DNA from: Pseudomonadota bacterium
Lineage (GTDB): Bacteria; Pseudomonadota; Gammaproteobacteria; JAKAQQ01
Assembly (NCBI GenBank): GCA_021810635.1
Contig: JAJZIH010000005.1
Coordinates: 1 to 64,000 of the forward strand
Direction of reading: 5' to 3'
DNA: 64,000 nt
Below, piece by piece: positions 35,310 to 44,499 of this stretch (position 1 is its first letter; every line of letters begins with the position of its first letter). Under the pieces are notes generated by a model. That model worked only from the letters and a program-made list of their open reading frames with translations, searched no databases and was not told where the DNA came from. The translations under genes and the position numbers were made by a program.

Positions 35310-37499
35310 TCAGGAATCCAGGTTCTCGAGGCGGGCCATGGACCAGACCAGCCACTTGCTGCCAGCCCGGTCGAAGCGGACCTGGACCCGGCATTGGGCA
35401 CCGCTCCCTTCCTGGTCCAGGATGACGCCTTCACCGAAGCTCGGATGGCGGACCCGTCGTCCGATCGACACCGGACCACCGGCCTCCGGGATCTGGTGGC
35501 GGGGGATGCCGCGGGGGGCCGGGAACCGGGCTGAGGGGCGGAGCGTCTGCACGGCCGGGTTCAGGATTTCCATCTGATTTTCCGGAATTTCCCGGAGAAA
35601 ACGCGACGGGAGAGACTGGTAGAGACGGCCACGCAACCGCCGTTGCCGGGCGAGGGTGAGGAACAGCCGCTGCTGGGCACGCGTCATGCCGACGTAAAAG
35701 AGCCGGCGTTCCTCCTCGAGCCCTCCCGGTGCGTCAAGGGACCGGATATGCGGGAGCAGGCCTTCCTCGAGTCCGGCGATGAACACCGTGTGAAACTCGA
35801 GACCCTTGGCCGCATGCAGGCTCATGAGCTGGACTTCGGCAGGTTGCGTTTCCGCCGATTCGAGGTCGGTGGCAAGCGTCATCTGTGCCAGGAAGGCGGC
35901 CAAGCGGGGGAAGGGGGATTCGTCCCCCGGCAGTTCCTCCGGTTCGAATGTGGCGGCGGCGTTGATGAGTTCACCCAGGCTTTCGAGGCGGCTGACTGCC
36001 CGCAGGGGGTCATCCTGCCGGTAGAACTCGGGCAGGCCGCTCAACTCGATGACCCGTTCGACCTGCTGTGGCAGATCCTGGCCGATCATGGCCTCGCGCA
36101 TCCGCGAAAGGAGGGCGGACCACTGGCTGAGAGCGGTGCGGATCCGTGGGGGGGAACCGTCCTGTGCCAGGCGGTTCAGCGCGGCGGTGAGGGACAGGGA
36201 TTCATGCTGGGCCGTCTGGCGGGCGCGCTCGAGGGTCTTGTCCCCAATCCCCCGGGGGGGGGCGTGGAGCGCCCGCTCGAGCGCCGACGCATGATCCGGA
36301 TTCACGAGGAGCCTGAGGTAAGCCAGGACATCCTTGATTTCGACCCGTTCGAGAAAGCGGACCCCTCCGTAGACACGGTACGGGATACGGTGGCGGACGA
36401 GGACTTCCTCGATGACGCGGGACTGGCTGTTCGAGCGGTAGAGCACGGCGAGTGTGGTCGGAGCCTGTCCGGCGGCCAGCAGCCGCTCGATCTCGGAGAC
36501 GATGTAGTCGGCCTCTTCCTGTTCATGGTCGGCATGGAAAAGCACCGGCCGGCGACCTTCCTCGCCCTCGGTCCAGAGGGTTTTGCCCAGCCGCGACGGA
36601 TTGTGCGCGATCAGTGCATTGGCGGCCTCGAGGATGGACCGGCTGGAGCGGTAGTTCTGCTCGAGCCGGATCGTGTGGGTCTTGGGAAAATCACGGGAAA
36701 AGGCCAGGATGTGCTCGATCCGGGCCCCCCGCCAGCCGTAGATGGCCTGATCGTCGTCCCCCACCACGAAGGGGCGGGCCCCGGGCCCCGCCAGCGCACG
36801 GAACCAGAGGTACTGGAGCGGGTTCGTGTCCTGGAATTCGTCGATCAGGATTTCGGTAAAACGTTCACGATACTGGTCGCGGATCCCGGGATGGGCCTGC
36901 CACAGATCGAGACAGCCGAAGAGGAGTTCCGGGAAGTCGGCGGCACCGAGCGTCCGGAGCTTTTTTTCGTAGTCGGCATAAAGCGTTCGCAAGGTTTCAT
37001 CGCTTTCTCCACCGGTTTCAGATCCCTGTCCGGCGCGCAAACCGGCATCCTTCTGCTGGTTGATGTACCACTGGACGAGGGTCGGGGCATGGTTCCGCTC
37101 ATCCCACCCCCGGTCCTGGATGAGTTGCCGGACCAGCCGACGCTGGTCCTCATCGTCGAGGATCGTGAAGTCCCGAGGCAGACCGGCCTCGGCGGCGTGG
37201 CGGGCTAGGATGCGGTAGCCGATGCTGTGAAAGGTCCCGAGCCACATGGTCCGGGCTTCGAGGCCGGCCAGCCGGAAAACCCGCCCCCGCATTTCCCGTG
37301 CAGCCTTGTTGGTAAAAGTGACGGCCAGCACCTGGTCGGGACGCTTTCCATCGACGGCGATACGCCAGGCGATCCGGTGGACAAGCACCCGGGTCTTGCC
37401 GCTGCCGGCCCCGGCCAGGACCAGTACCGGGATGTCGGGCTGGCTCACGGCCTCGCGCTGGGGTTCGTTCAGGGGTTGGAGCAGGCGGTTCGCATCCAT
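35310..37499 (-). CDS. uvrD: DNA helicase II / UvrD-Rep family
   Basis: 729 residues from ATG 37499 (MDANRLLQPLNEPQREAV), matching the normal UvrD start. SF1A motifs are complete: LAGAGSGKTRVL, DEFQDTNPLQYLW, GDDDQAIYGWRGA, LEQNYRSSRSIL, LMSLHAAKGLEF and FYVGMTRA. It unwinds nicked DNA in excision and mismatch repair, linking functionally to the distant uvrA. No Shine-Dalgarno is visible; TACAAT lies 8 bp before the ATG, so a leaderless message is conceivable. Confidence 0.95.
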   Translation of the reverse strand: MDANRLLQPLNEPQREAVSQPDIPVLVLAGAGSGKTRVLVHRIAWRIAVDGKRPDQVLAVTFTNKAAREMRGRVFRLAGLEARTMWLGTFHSIGYRILARHAAEAGLPRDFTILDDEDQRRLVRQLIQDRGWDERNHAPTLVQWYINQQKDAGLRAGQGSETGGESDETLRTLYADYEKKLRTLGAADFPELLFGCLDLWQAHPGIRDQYRERFTEILIDEFQDTNPLQYLWFRALAGPGARPFVVGDDDQAIYGWRGARIEHILAFSRDFPKTHTIRLEQNYRSSRSILEAANALIAHNPSRLGKTLWTEGEEGRRPVLFHADHEQEEADYIVSEIERLLAAGQAPTTLAVLYRSNSQSRVIEEVLVRHRIPYRVYGGVRFLERVEIKDVLAYLRLLVNPDHASALERALHAPPRGIGDKTLERARQTAQHESLSLTAALNRLAQDGSPPRIRTALSQWSALLSRMREAMIGQDLPQQVERVIELSGLPEFYRQDDPLRAVSRLESLGELINAAATFEPEELPGDESPFPRLAAFLAQMTLATDLESAETQPAEVQLMSLHAAKGLEFHTVFIAGLEEGLLPHIRSLDAPGGLEEERRLFYVGMTRAQQRLFLTLARQRRLRGRLYQSLPSRFLREIPENQMEILNPAVQTLRPSARFPAPRGIPRHQIPEAGGPVSIGRRVRHPSFGEGVILDQEGSGAQCRVQVRFDRAGSKWLVWSMARLENLDS

Positions 37500-37544
37500 G
37501 TTTGCTATTGTAAGTGACACTCATCGGCGGAGCGCGCCCGATTC

Positions 37545-38477
37545 ATGGTTACCGGGGAATCCCGCATGGGGCGCCATGCGGTTGGAGTCTCGATCCTGAA
37601 CTACAACTCGGCCGCGCTGACCCGGACGGCCGTCGCCTCAATCCTTGAGAAAACCGATCCGGCTTTGGATTTCCGGATTCTGGTTGTGGAAAATGGCTCA
37701 TCCTCCGCCGGACGGATCAGCCCGGAGGAGTGGTCGGACGCGCGGGTTCAGGTCGTGACAAGCCGGATCAACCTGGGTTTTGCCGGCGGACATCAGTTCG
37801 CGCTGCAGTTCATCCGAGCCCGGTACTACTTTTTCTTCAATAACGACGCGTACTTCGTGAATGATGTGCTGCGCGCGCTCTTTGATTTCATGGACGCCTG
37901 CCCCGATGTCGGGCTCGCGACCGGTCGTTGTCTGGGTGCGGACGGAGGGGAGCGGCCCTCATTCGACTATCTGCCGGGACTGCTCCGGTCCCTCGTCGGG
38001 TCGGGGATCCTGCGCCGGATCCATCCGGCGCGCTATCCCGACCGCCACGCCCGTTATGAGAGGCCGATCGATGTGCCGATGGTCACGGGCAGCGCACTGT
38101 TCGTTCGCGGCGACCTGCTGGAATCCCTGGGTGGGCTCGATACCGGATTTTTCCTCTATTGTGAGGAGGAAGACTTGGCCCGGCGGGTTCGGACGGCCGG
38201 GCAACGCATCTGTTTCGTCCCGGGTGCGTGTTTCTGCCACCTCGGTGGTGGCAGCATGCCCGTGCAGCTGGCTCTCAGGAAGGAGTTTTACCTGTCGTTC
38301 CTCTACTACCTGAGAAAACACCACGGGGCCCTGTACACCCTGGGCTTCTGGGGGTTTCTCCTGGCCAAACTCTTCTCACGGGCGCTCCGGCAGAAAGATT
38401 CATGGGCACTGTGGTGGTTCGTGATCCGTGGGGCGCCCATGCGCGAAAGCCTCCGGTTCCGCCAGCAGATGAACTAG
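37545..38477 (+). CDS. Glycosyltransferase family 2
   Basis: 310 residues, GT-A fold resembling rhamnosyltransferases. SILNYNSAALTRTAVASIL starts the domain, FFFNNDAYF is the metal-binding (DXD-like) site, and DTGFFLYCEEEDLARRVRTAG the acceptor motif. The last 50 residues are hydrophobic, suggesting membrane association. It is divergent from uvrD with 45 bp between starts. No other glycan genes are adjacent. Confidence 0.88.
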   Translation: MVTGESRMGRHAVGVSILNYNSAALTRTAVASILEKTDPALDFRILVVENGSSSAGRISPEEWSDARVQVVTSRINLGFAGGHQFALQFIRARYYFFFNNDAYFVNDVLRALFDFMDACPDVGLATGRCLGADGGERPSFDYLPGLLRSLVGSGILRRIHPARYPDRHARYERPIDVPMVTGSALFVRGDLLESLGGLDTGFFLYCEEEDLARRVRTAGQRICFVPGACFCHLGGGSMPVQLALRKEFYLSFLYYLRKHHGALYTLGFWGFLLAKLFSRALRQKDSWALWWFVIRGAPMRESLRFRQQMN

Positions 38478-38992
38478 GAGCGGGTCCGGGGCAGGGGAAG
38501 CAAACCGTGACCGTGGGATTCGAGTGTGCCCAGTCAAACGGAATCAGATCCAGGCGGGAGCCCCTCTTCGTCAAATCCGGCCAAGCCCGGTCGCGGTGGA
38601 CTTCCCGTGCAGAAGTTGGGGTGACTCGGACGGCCTCCCAGAGGCGGACCCAGATGGGCTTCATGCTGAGTCCCGACCCTCCGCAGGATCCGCGGCTCAG
38701 ACAGGTTCACCCTGAATTTCCGGTACACGCGCTTTCGCACCCGCGACAGGGCTCATCACTCAATCCGTCGGGCGGAACCACCCGACTCCCATCTTCCACG
38801 TTTTGATGTTCCTCCCCCTCGAGTTTCGTCAAGTGGAAGCGGAGGACAGGCCGGGGCACTGGAGGGGAGTCCTTCCAGTCGAAGGGACACGGTTGGTTTC
38901 CGGCTGCGGCACCGATCCCAACCCGTGGAGGGTCGTAACGGACGGGGCCGTGCTCCCGTGTGACTTTCCCAACCTGAAACTACAAATCGCGC
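38478..38992. other. Gap without a convincing gene
   Basis: About 515 bp between the glycosyltransferase and the hsp20 terminator. No frame with a ribosome site or a recognised domain; several overlapping short frames on the minus strand give unrecognised, Arg- and Pro-rich products. A hairpin CTGGAAGGACTCCCCTCCAG (minus strand, 38876-38857) is the only structure noted. Possibly decayed sequence. Confidence 0.5.
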
Positions 38993-39025
38993 AAAAGAAA
39001 AGGCCCTCCGGGATCCGGAGGGCCT
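38993..39025 (-). terminator. Intrinsic terminator after the hsp20 pair
   Basis: On the minus strand an 11-bp perfect stem AGGCCCTCCGG / CCGGAGGGCCT with a 3-nt loop is followed by TTTCTTTT. It lies 22 bp after the second hsp20 gene and closes that operon. Confidence 0.85.
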
Positions 39026-39047
39026 CGGGAACGGGATGGTCAACCGC

Positions 39048-39461
39048 TCAGGATGTGATCGGAATCCGCCGAGCCCTGTGACTCTCCCGTTTCTGGAGAG
39101 ATACACGGAGTACCCCGTTCTTGAGTTCAGCGTGAATCCGCTCGGGATCGATCGCCTGACGCCCCAGCGTGAACTGCCGCTGGTAGTGGGATCCCCGGAG
39201 ATCGGCATCCACAGACGTCATGGATTCGGGCAGGTCGACTGCCAGAGTGCCTTCGAGGGTGAGTCTCTCGTCGGCAATCTCGACCTTGAGGGAGTCCGGG
39301 GACACGCCGGGCATGTCCGCCTCGATCAGGATCGCCTCCCCCGTCTCGCGGATGTCCACGGGGGGCAGGAGCATCGTGGGTTCGCGCCGGGTTACGGGCT
39401 GCGCCCGTTCCGCAGTGGTCGATGCGGGCTTGCCACGGGCACTCAGTTGCTGTTGAGTCAT
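39048..39461 (-). CDS. Small heat-shock protein, Hsp20 family (second of pair)
   Basis: 137 residues. An alpha-crystallin domain spans roughly 35-130: PPVDIRETGEAILIEADMPGV, LTLEGTLAV, RGSHYQRQFTLG and KNGVLRVSLQK. It lacks a C-terminal IXI pair beyond RIPITS. GGAGGT stands 8 nt upstream. It is 27 nt after the first hsp20 gene and clearly co-transcribed. The family holds unfolding proteins for DnaK/ClpB. Confidence 0.93.
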   Translation of the reverse strand: MTQQQLSARGKPASTTAERAQPVTRREPTMLLPPVDIRETGEAILIEADMPGVSPDSLKVEIADERLTLEGTLAVDLPESMTSVDADLRGSHYQRQFTLGRQAIDPERIHAELKNGVLRVSLQKRESHRARRIPITS

Positions 39462-39488
39462 GGATGGTTACCTCCTCGTTAATCCCGA

Positions 39489-39953
39489 TCAGGCAGCGCG
39501 GACTTCGACCCGCTTCGGCTGAAGCGCCGCCTTCTTCGGGAGGATCAGGGTGATGACTCCGTTTTTGGCCTGGCCCGTGATGGCATCAGGATCAACGGAA
39601 TCCGGAAGACTCAGGGTTCTCAGGAATTCCCCGTTGAAGCGTTCCTGGCGGTAGATCGTGGATTCCTTGATGTCCTTCTCGGTCGTCGTGGTCCGCTTGC
39701 CGGTAATGGTGAGCAGGCCCTCTTTGATCTCAACGGAGAGATCCTTCTGATCGACCCCAGGGGCGAACACGTAGATGCGGAATTCCTGCTCCGTTTCCCC
39801 GATGTTGACCAAGGGGAAACGGTTGGCGGAACTCGCCCGCACGTCCCGATTGAAGGAATCGGCGAACCAGCTTTCCAAGGCCGAACGAAACGGCCCCATC
39901 TCGTTGAAAAAAGGGAAATCAGTCTCGAATGGGCTCATCAGATCAAACCACAT
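39489..39953 (-). CDS. Small heat-shock protein, Hsp20 family (first of pair)
   Basis: 154 residues from ATG 39953 (MWFDLMSPF), fixed by GGAGGT 6 nt upstream; an in-frame start 39 nt earlier is in the leader. The alpha-crystallin domain has FPLVNIGETEQEFRIYVFAPGV, LLTITGKR, NGEFLRTLSLPDSVD and KNGVITLILPKK. It differs enough from the second copy that they probably form mixed oligomers or serve distinct clients. Confidence 0.95.
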   Translation of the reverse strand: MWFDLMSPFETDFPFFNEMGPFRSALESWFADSFNRDVRASSANRFPLVNIGETEQEFRIYVFAPGVDQKDLSVEIKEGLLTITGKRTTTTEKDIKESTIYRQERFNGEFLRTLSLPDSVDPDAITGQAKNGVITLILPKKAALQPKRVEVRAA

Positions 39954-40003
39954 GGCAGCACCTCCATACGTCGGAATGGCTCGGGGTGGCATCCACCCCT
40001 GTA
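39954..40003 (-). promoter_or_regulatory. hsp20 leader with hairpins, possible RNA thermometer
   Basis: The ~50-nt leader has a strong hairpin GGGGTGG-ATG-CCACCCC (39999-39983, minus strand) followed by a weak one in which AUUCC can pair, with G-U pairs and a C-A mismatch, to the GGAGGU ribosome site (39965-39960). Small heat-shock genes of proteobacteria often carry ROSE or fourU thermometers of this plan. Pairing was done by eye. Confidence 0.4.
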
Positions 40004-40009
40004 CCTTTC

Positions 40010-40039
40010 TATATGGAGCCGACCACCCGGGATTTCAAG
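40010..40039 (-). promoter_or_regulatory. sigma32-type (RpoH) promoter of the hsp20 operon
   Basis: On the minus strand CTTGAAA (40039-40033) and CTCCATATA (40018-40010) are separated by 14 nt. This matches the RpoH consensus CTTGAAA-N(11-15)-CCCCATNT in all but one position of each useful core. It overlaps the end of the beta-propeller gene. rpoH itself is encoded at 53787-54668. Confidence 0.8.
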
Positions 40040-41411
40040 AGCCCGGTGCCCGTCGGTTCCGCTTCCGGATCCCGAGGATGGCCAGGCTGAGCGCCAGCCC
40101 GGCAAGGGTCAAGGGGCCCAAGGCGCTCGAACTGCTGACGTTGGGGTTCTGGTAGGACACGAAGACGCTCACCGTGGCGGGCGCGGAGACCGGAGAGGGC
40201 CCGCCCGCGACGGTTTCACAGAGGAAAGTGAAGGCATCTTCCCCGGAGAACTGGGGTGCCGGGACGTAGGTAAAAAGACCGCTGCTGGGCACGATCGTGA
40301 CGGAGCCGTGCGCCGGGGGGACCACCAACTGGAAGTCGCGTTCGCGGCCCAGGACGTCGCTGCAGCCCAGCGTATTCTGGCTCGGGGTGTTTTCAATGCT
40401 GTTGTAGACCCCGCCGAAGGCGATGAGATCACCCGGTCCGACGAAGGCGCCGAATGATTCAGGGCCATCAAAGGGGCCCAGGGTCTCGGCAACGGAGCGG
40501 GTTGCGGTGTTGATGTCGAGTACGCTGTTCTGGGCGGGTTCGACGGCGTAAAGATGGGCCCCGGAGGGGGAAATCGCGAGCCCTGCGGGATCGCCTCCGA
40601 CATCAATGCTTCCCTCGACGCTATCCGTGGTCGTGTCGATCAACGAAATGGTTCCGCTCCCGGTGTTCGATACGTAGAGGATGCCGCCGGTGGGGGACAA
40701 GGCCAGACCGGTCGGGTCAATTCCCACCGGGATGGTCGCGATGACCTTCCTTTCGTGACGGTCGATCACGGAGATGCTGTTGCTGCCGGCGTTGGCCACA
40801 TAAGCCGTGAATCCGCGGGGAGAGACCATGACCGCTCCCGGGTCCTTCCCCACCGGAATGGTCAGGAGGCTCGCGGCCAGCGGGGCCGAAACCACGGAAA
40901 CCGTCCCGTCTCCGCGATTGGACACGAACAGGAGCGAACCGTCAGGCGTCATGGCGATGCCGTCCGGCTGGTTACCCACGGCAATGGTTTGCAGTGCAGT
41001 CGAGGTGGAGACGTCGATCTCCGAGACGTCGTTGGCTCCGGCATTGGCCACAAAGGCCGCGCTCCCACCCGGACTGAACACGATGCTGTCCGGGTCGGCC
41101 CCGACGGAAATGGTGCCGGTGACGACATTGTGTACGTTCAACGCCGTGACGGTGCCACTGCCGGAGTTGGCGACGTAGATGGGGCTGCCGATCGGGGAGA
41201 CCGCGATGGCTGCAGGTCCCTGCTGGGTGTTGGGCGTGGCGATTTCGTTGAAGTTGTTGCCGGTATCCAGAATGGCCACCGTTCGGTTGCCTTTCTGGGC
41301 GACATAAAGATCCGGCAGGGCCTGTGCCGTTCCCATGGTGCTGACCACGGCGGTGATGATCAGCGCCAGCACGGAAGCCCCGGGGCGCCATCCGGAAAGG
41401 TCGAGCGGCAT
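40035..41411 (-). CDS. Exported YVTN beta-propeller protein with C-terminal anchor
   Basis: 458 residues from ATG 41411 (GTG at 41420 possible). A signal ends at GTAQALPD. Seven or so YVTN repeats follow, e.g. LPDLYVAQKGNRTVAILDTG and GSPIYVANSGSGTVTALNV. Then a cadherin/Big-like domain shows VVPPAHGSVTIVP and PQFSGEDAFTFLC. The end is a membrane span (LGPLTLAGLALSLAILGI) plus RKRNRR, similar in layout to sorting signals but without PEP or GG. It is probably a surface scaffold; no enzymatic role is evident. Confidence 0.85.
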   Translation of the reverse strand: MPLDLSGWRPGASVLALIITAVVSTMGTAQALPDLYVAQKGNRTVAILDTGNNFNEIATPNTQQGPAAIAVSPIGSPIYVANSGSGTVTALNVHNVVTGTISVGADPDSIVFSPGGSAAFVANAGANDVSEIDVSTSTALQTIAVGNQPDGIAMTPDGSLLFVSNRGDGTVSVVSAPLAASLLTIPVGKDPGAVMVSPRGFTAYVANAGSNSISVIDRHERKVIATIPVGIDPTGLALSPTGGILYVSNTGSGTISLIDTTTDSVEGSIDVGGDPAGLAISPSGAHLYAVEPAQNSVLDINTATRSVAETLGPFDGPESFGAFVGPGDLIAFGGVYNSIENTPSQNTLGCSDVLGRERDFQLVVPPAHGSVTIVPSSGLFTYVPAPQFSGEDAFTFLCETVAGGPSPVSAPATVSVFVSYQNPNVSSSSALGPLTLAGLALSLAILGIRKRNRRAPGS

Positions 41412-41522
41412 GCGGGTCACGAATCCTGAATCGGGCGTTTAGTTTATCCATGATCCCCACGGGGATCAAGCGCGGACGGGTCAGAGTGGTTCCCCCGGTC
41501 TGGAACCGGACGGGTGATACCC

Positions 41523-41555
41523 TGGTCAACCGGGTGGGAAACGGACGGTTGACAA
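41523..41555 (+). promoter_or_regulatory. BirA-type biotin operator upstream of bioB
   Basis: TGGTCAACC (41523-41531), a 15-bp spacer and GGTTGACAA (41547-41555) form a near-perfect dyad matching the BirA consensus TTGTNAACC-N15-GGTTNACAA, with one mismatch in the left arm. The right arm contains TTGACA, the likely -35 of bioB, so binding of biotinyl-AMP-charged BirA would block transcription. A -10 TAGACT lies 19 bp further, a slightly long spacing. Confidence 0.85.
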
Positions 41556-41607
41556 GTAGAGGGTCCGGAAGGCTAGACTGCCCTCAGATATCCCTGCGGC
41601 AAGACCC

Positions 41608-42600
41608 ATGCCAACCGCCCCTGCTTTCGACCCGCCCTGGACCGTTGATCGGGCCCTCGCACTCTTCCAGGCTCCCTTGAACGACCTGCTCTTCTGGTCT
41701 CACGGCGTCCATCGGCGACATTTTGACCCGAATGAGGTCCAGTTGAGCACTCTCCTCAGTGTCAAGACCGGAGGCTGTCCCGAGGATTGCCATTACTGCC
41801 CCCAGAGCGCACGCCACGCGACCGCGATCGAGGCCGGACCGTTGTTACCCGTCGACCGCGTGGTTGACGCCGCCCGGCGGGCCCAGGCGGCCGGTGCCAC
41901 CCGGTTTTGCATGGGGGCCGCCTTCCGCGGACCCAAGGACCGGGATCTTGACCACATCCTCGAGTACATCCGTGCGGTCAAGGCACTCGGACTCGAAACC
42001 TGTGCCACCCTGGGTCTCCTGACCGACGAACAGGCCGAAAAACTGGCCCGGGCCGGGCTCGATTTCTACAACCACAACCTGGATACCTCGCGCGACTACT
42101 ATGCCGAGATCGTGACGACCCGGAACTACGAAGACCGGCTTTCGACCCTGCGGCGGGTTCGCCAGGCCGGTATGCACGTCTGTTGTGGCGGTATCCTGGG
42201 GATGGGTGAGCGAGTGGAAGACCGGGCAGCCCTCCTCGTCGAACTGGCCCAGATGGAGCCGCAGCCGGAAAGCGTGCCCCTCAACGCCTTGGTTCCCGTT
42301 CCCGGGACCCCGCTCGCCGATTGCGACCCCGTCCCACCCCTGGAGTTTGTCCGGACGGTGGCCGTGGCCCGGATCCTCATGCCAGCCGCCCATGTCCGCC
42401 TGTCGGCCGGACGTAGCCGGATGAGCGATGAGCTCCAGGCCCTCTGTTTTTTTGCCGGCGCGAACTCGATCTTCTATGGAGAGGAACTGCTGACCACCCC
42501 GAACAACGACATGGAGGCGGACCGGGGGTTGTTCCGGGCCTTGGGCATCCGTGCCGAGATGCGGCCGGAGGTGCGGGAGACCCATGCTCCAGGGGATTGA
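41608..42600 (+). CDS. bioB: Biotin synthase
   Basis: 330 residues, radical SAM enzyme that inserts sulfur into dethiobiotin. The radical SAM cluster motif is [20 protein letters not shown] and GGILGMGE are conserved, and RLSAGRSRM holds the auxiliary [2Fe-2S] Arg ligand. It is the first gene of bioBFHCD. Confidence 0.97.
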   Translation: MPTAPAFDPPWTVDRALALFQAPLNDLLFWSHGVHRRHFDPNEVQLSTLLSVKTGGCPEDCHYCPQSARHATAIEAGPLLPVDRVVDAARRAQAAGATRFCMGAAFRGPKDRDLDHILEYIRAVKALGLETCATLGLLTDEQAEKLARAGLDFYNHNLDTSRDYYAEIVTTRNYEDRLSTLRRVRQAGMHVCCGGILGMGERVEDRAALLVELAQMEPQPESVPLNALVPVPGTPLADCDPVPPLEFVRTVAVARILMPAAHVRLSAGRSRMSDELQALCFFAGANSIFYGEELLTTPNNDMEADRGLFRALGIRAEMRPEVRETHAPGD

Positions 42601-43750
42601 CCCCCCTCCGGAGCGGGGGAAAGTGTCGGCGGGAGTCCGGATCCGCCGGGTCCGCGAGACTCCCTGCCGGCCCGAGATCGTGATCGACGGCCGCAAGCTG
42701 CTCAGTTTTTCCTCGAATGATTATCTGGGGCTGGCCACCCACCCGGCGGTGATCGATGCCTGGAGCCAGGGGGCCCGTCAATGGGGAGTGGGTAGCGGGG
42801 GATCGACGCTCCTGTCCGGACATACCGCAGCCCACCGTGAACTCGAGGAGGCCTTGGCCGATTGGCTCGGACGGGACCGGGTCCTGCTCTTCTCGAACGG
42901 TTACATGGCGAATCTCTCGATCCTGCAGTCCCGCTGCCACGGCGGACAGGCGATCGTTCAGGATCGGCTGAACCATGCTTCGCTTTATGATGCCGCCCGC
43001 CTGGTCCGGGGGCCGCTTTTTCGTTACGCCCATGCCGAGGTACCGGATGCTGCTCGTCTCCTGGCCCGGGCCAGGCCGGCGACCGGGACCCTGCTCGTGA
43101 CCGAGGGGATTTTCAGCATGGAAGGGGACCGGGCCCCCCTCCCCGAGCTCGCCCGGGTCGCGCGTCAGGCCGGAGCCGAGTTCATGGTCGACGATGCCCA
43201 TGGGATCGGCCTGTGGGGTGAGGCCGGCCAGGGCACCGTTGCGTTCTACCGACTCGGACAGGACGAGATCCCGCTGCTCATGGGCACTTTCGGCAAGGCG
43301 TTCGGTACCTACGGAGCGTTCGTCGCCGGTCCGGATGCACTCATCGAGACCCTGATACAGGAAGCGCGGCCCTTCCGCTATACAACGGCGCTGCCGCCGG
43401 CTCTGGCGGTGGCAACGCATGAAGCGTTGAGGCGGGTCATCGGAGAACCCGAGAGACGGGCCCGTCTCCACGAATGGGTGGGTTATTTCAGCCGGGCGGC
43501 CCGCGAACTCGGCCTGCCGCTCGGCCCTTCGCCCTCTCCCATCCAGCCGTTCCTGATCGGGTCGTCGGAGGAGGCGCTGACACTGAGCCAGGCACTCGAG
43601 GCCCGCGGGATTTATGCACCGGCCATTCTCCCACCGACCGTACCCCGGGGTCAGGCACGCTTGCGGATCAGCCTGAGCGCCGCTCACACGCAATCCGATC
43701 TGGATCGCCTCCTCGAGGCCCTGTCCAGCTTGTGCCCCATCCCCGCATGA
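42584..43750 (+). CDS. bioF: 8-amino-7-oxononanoate synthase
   Basis: 388 residues from ATG 42584, overlapping bioB by 17 nt; GGGAGA is just upstream. PLP-dependent oxoamine synthase with [24 protein letters not shown] and the PLP Lys in [13 protein letters not shown]. Condenses pimeloyl-ACP with alanine. Confidence 0.96.
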   Translation: MLQGIDPPPERGKVSAGVRIRRVRETPCRPEIVIDGRKLLSFSSNDYLGLATHPAVIDAWSQGARQWGVGSGGSTLLSGHTAAHRELEEALADWLGRDRVLLFSNGYMANLSILQSRCHGGQAIVQDRLNHASLYDAARLVRGPLFRYAHAEVPDAARLLARARPATGTLLVTEGIFSMEGDRAPLPELARVARQAGAEFMVDDAHGIGLWGEAGQGTVAFYRLGQDEIPLLMGTFGKAFGTYGAFVAGPDALIETLIQEARPFRYTTALPPALAVATHEALRRVIGEPERRARLHEWVGYFSRAARELGLPLGPSPSPIQPFLIGSSEEALTLSQALEARGIYAPAILPPTVPRGQARLRISLSAAHTQSDLDRLLEALSSLCPIPA

Positions 43751-44499
43751 CCCTGGTGCTGGTTCACGGCTGGGGATTCAACGCACGCGTTTTCGATCCC
43801 CTGCGGGAGCCCTTCGAACAGGTCGGGATCGAAACCTCCTGTGTCGAACTGCCTGGACACGGACGGCGGAAGGAGGACCGGGTGGATCCGACACTCGCGG
43901 CGTGGGCCGAGGATTGTCTGGAATCCCTGCCGGAAACCCCGGTGGCCCTTCTCGGATGGTCGCTGGGCGGACAGGTGGCACTCGAAATCGCGATCCGGAA
44001 TCCCGAACGGGTCACAGCTCTCATTCTCGTGAGCACCACGCCGAGATTTGTGACGGGATCCGATTGGCCCCACGGGCATGATCCCGGGACCTTTGACCGC
44101 TTTGCCCGGGATCTCGAAAACGACTACTCGGGCACACTCGAGGATTTCCTCTTCCTGCAGGTCCGGGGACGGGGTGAGGCGCGAACCCTGATTCCCCGGA
44201 TGCGCACCGCTTTGCAAGCCGGCGGATCGCCGACCCCGGCAGGACTTCGGGCCGGACTCGAGATCTTGCGTACAGTGGATTTGCGAACGGCCGTACGGGA
44301 CGGAATCCCCCTCCCCGTGCTCCTCGTCGCGGGCCGGCGGGACCGGCTGGTTCCGCCGGAGGCGGTGGAATGGCTCGCACGGGCGCTTTCGGCCGGCACG
44401 CACTGGTTCGAGGAGGCGGGCCACGCTCCTTTCCTCAGTGACCCGGCCGAATTCTGCCGGGTCCTGTCCGGCTACCTGGCGGACTTTCTCCATGGTTAG
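43747..44499 (+). CDS. bioH: Pimeloyl-ACP methyl ester esterase
   Basis: 250 residues, alpha/beta hydrolase that releases pimeloyl-ACP from its methyl ester. VLVHGWGFNARVF is the oxyanion region, LGWSLGGQ the Ser nucleophile, AGRRDRLVP the Asp and EAGHAPFLSDP the His. The start overlaps bioF (ATGA), which excludes a long upstream extension in the same frame. Confidence 0.93.
   Translation: MTLVLVHGWGFNARVFDPLREPFEQVGIETSCVELPGHGRRKEDRVDPTLAAWAEDCLESLPETPVALLGWSLGGQVALEIAIRNPERVTALILVSTTPRFVTGSDWPHGHDPGTFDRFARDLENDYSGTLEDFLFLQVRGRGEARTLIPRMRTALQAGGSPTPAGLRAGLEILRTVDLRTAVRDGIPLPVLLVAGRRDRLVPPEAVEWLARALSAGTHWFEEAGHAPFLSDPAEFCRVLSGYLADFLHG

Noticed and set aside
35643-37208. Plus-strand frame of 521 codons opposite uvrD
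   Set aside because: Shadow of the helicase gene; no domain.
38534-38740. Short minus-strand frame beginning MRKRVYRKFRVNL in the gap before hsp20
   Set aside because: No ribosome site and no known family; overlaps other equally weak frames.
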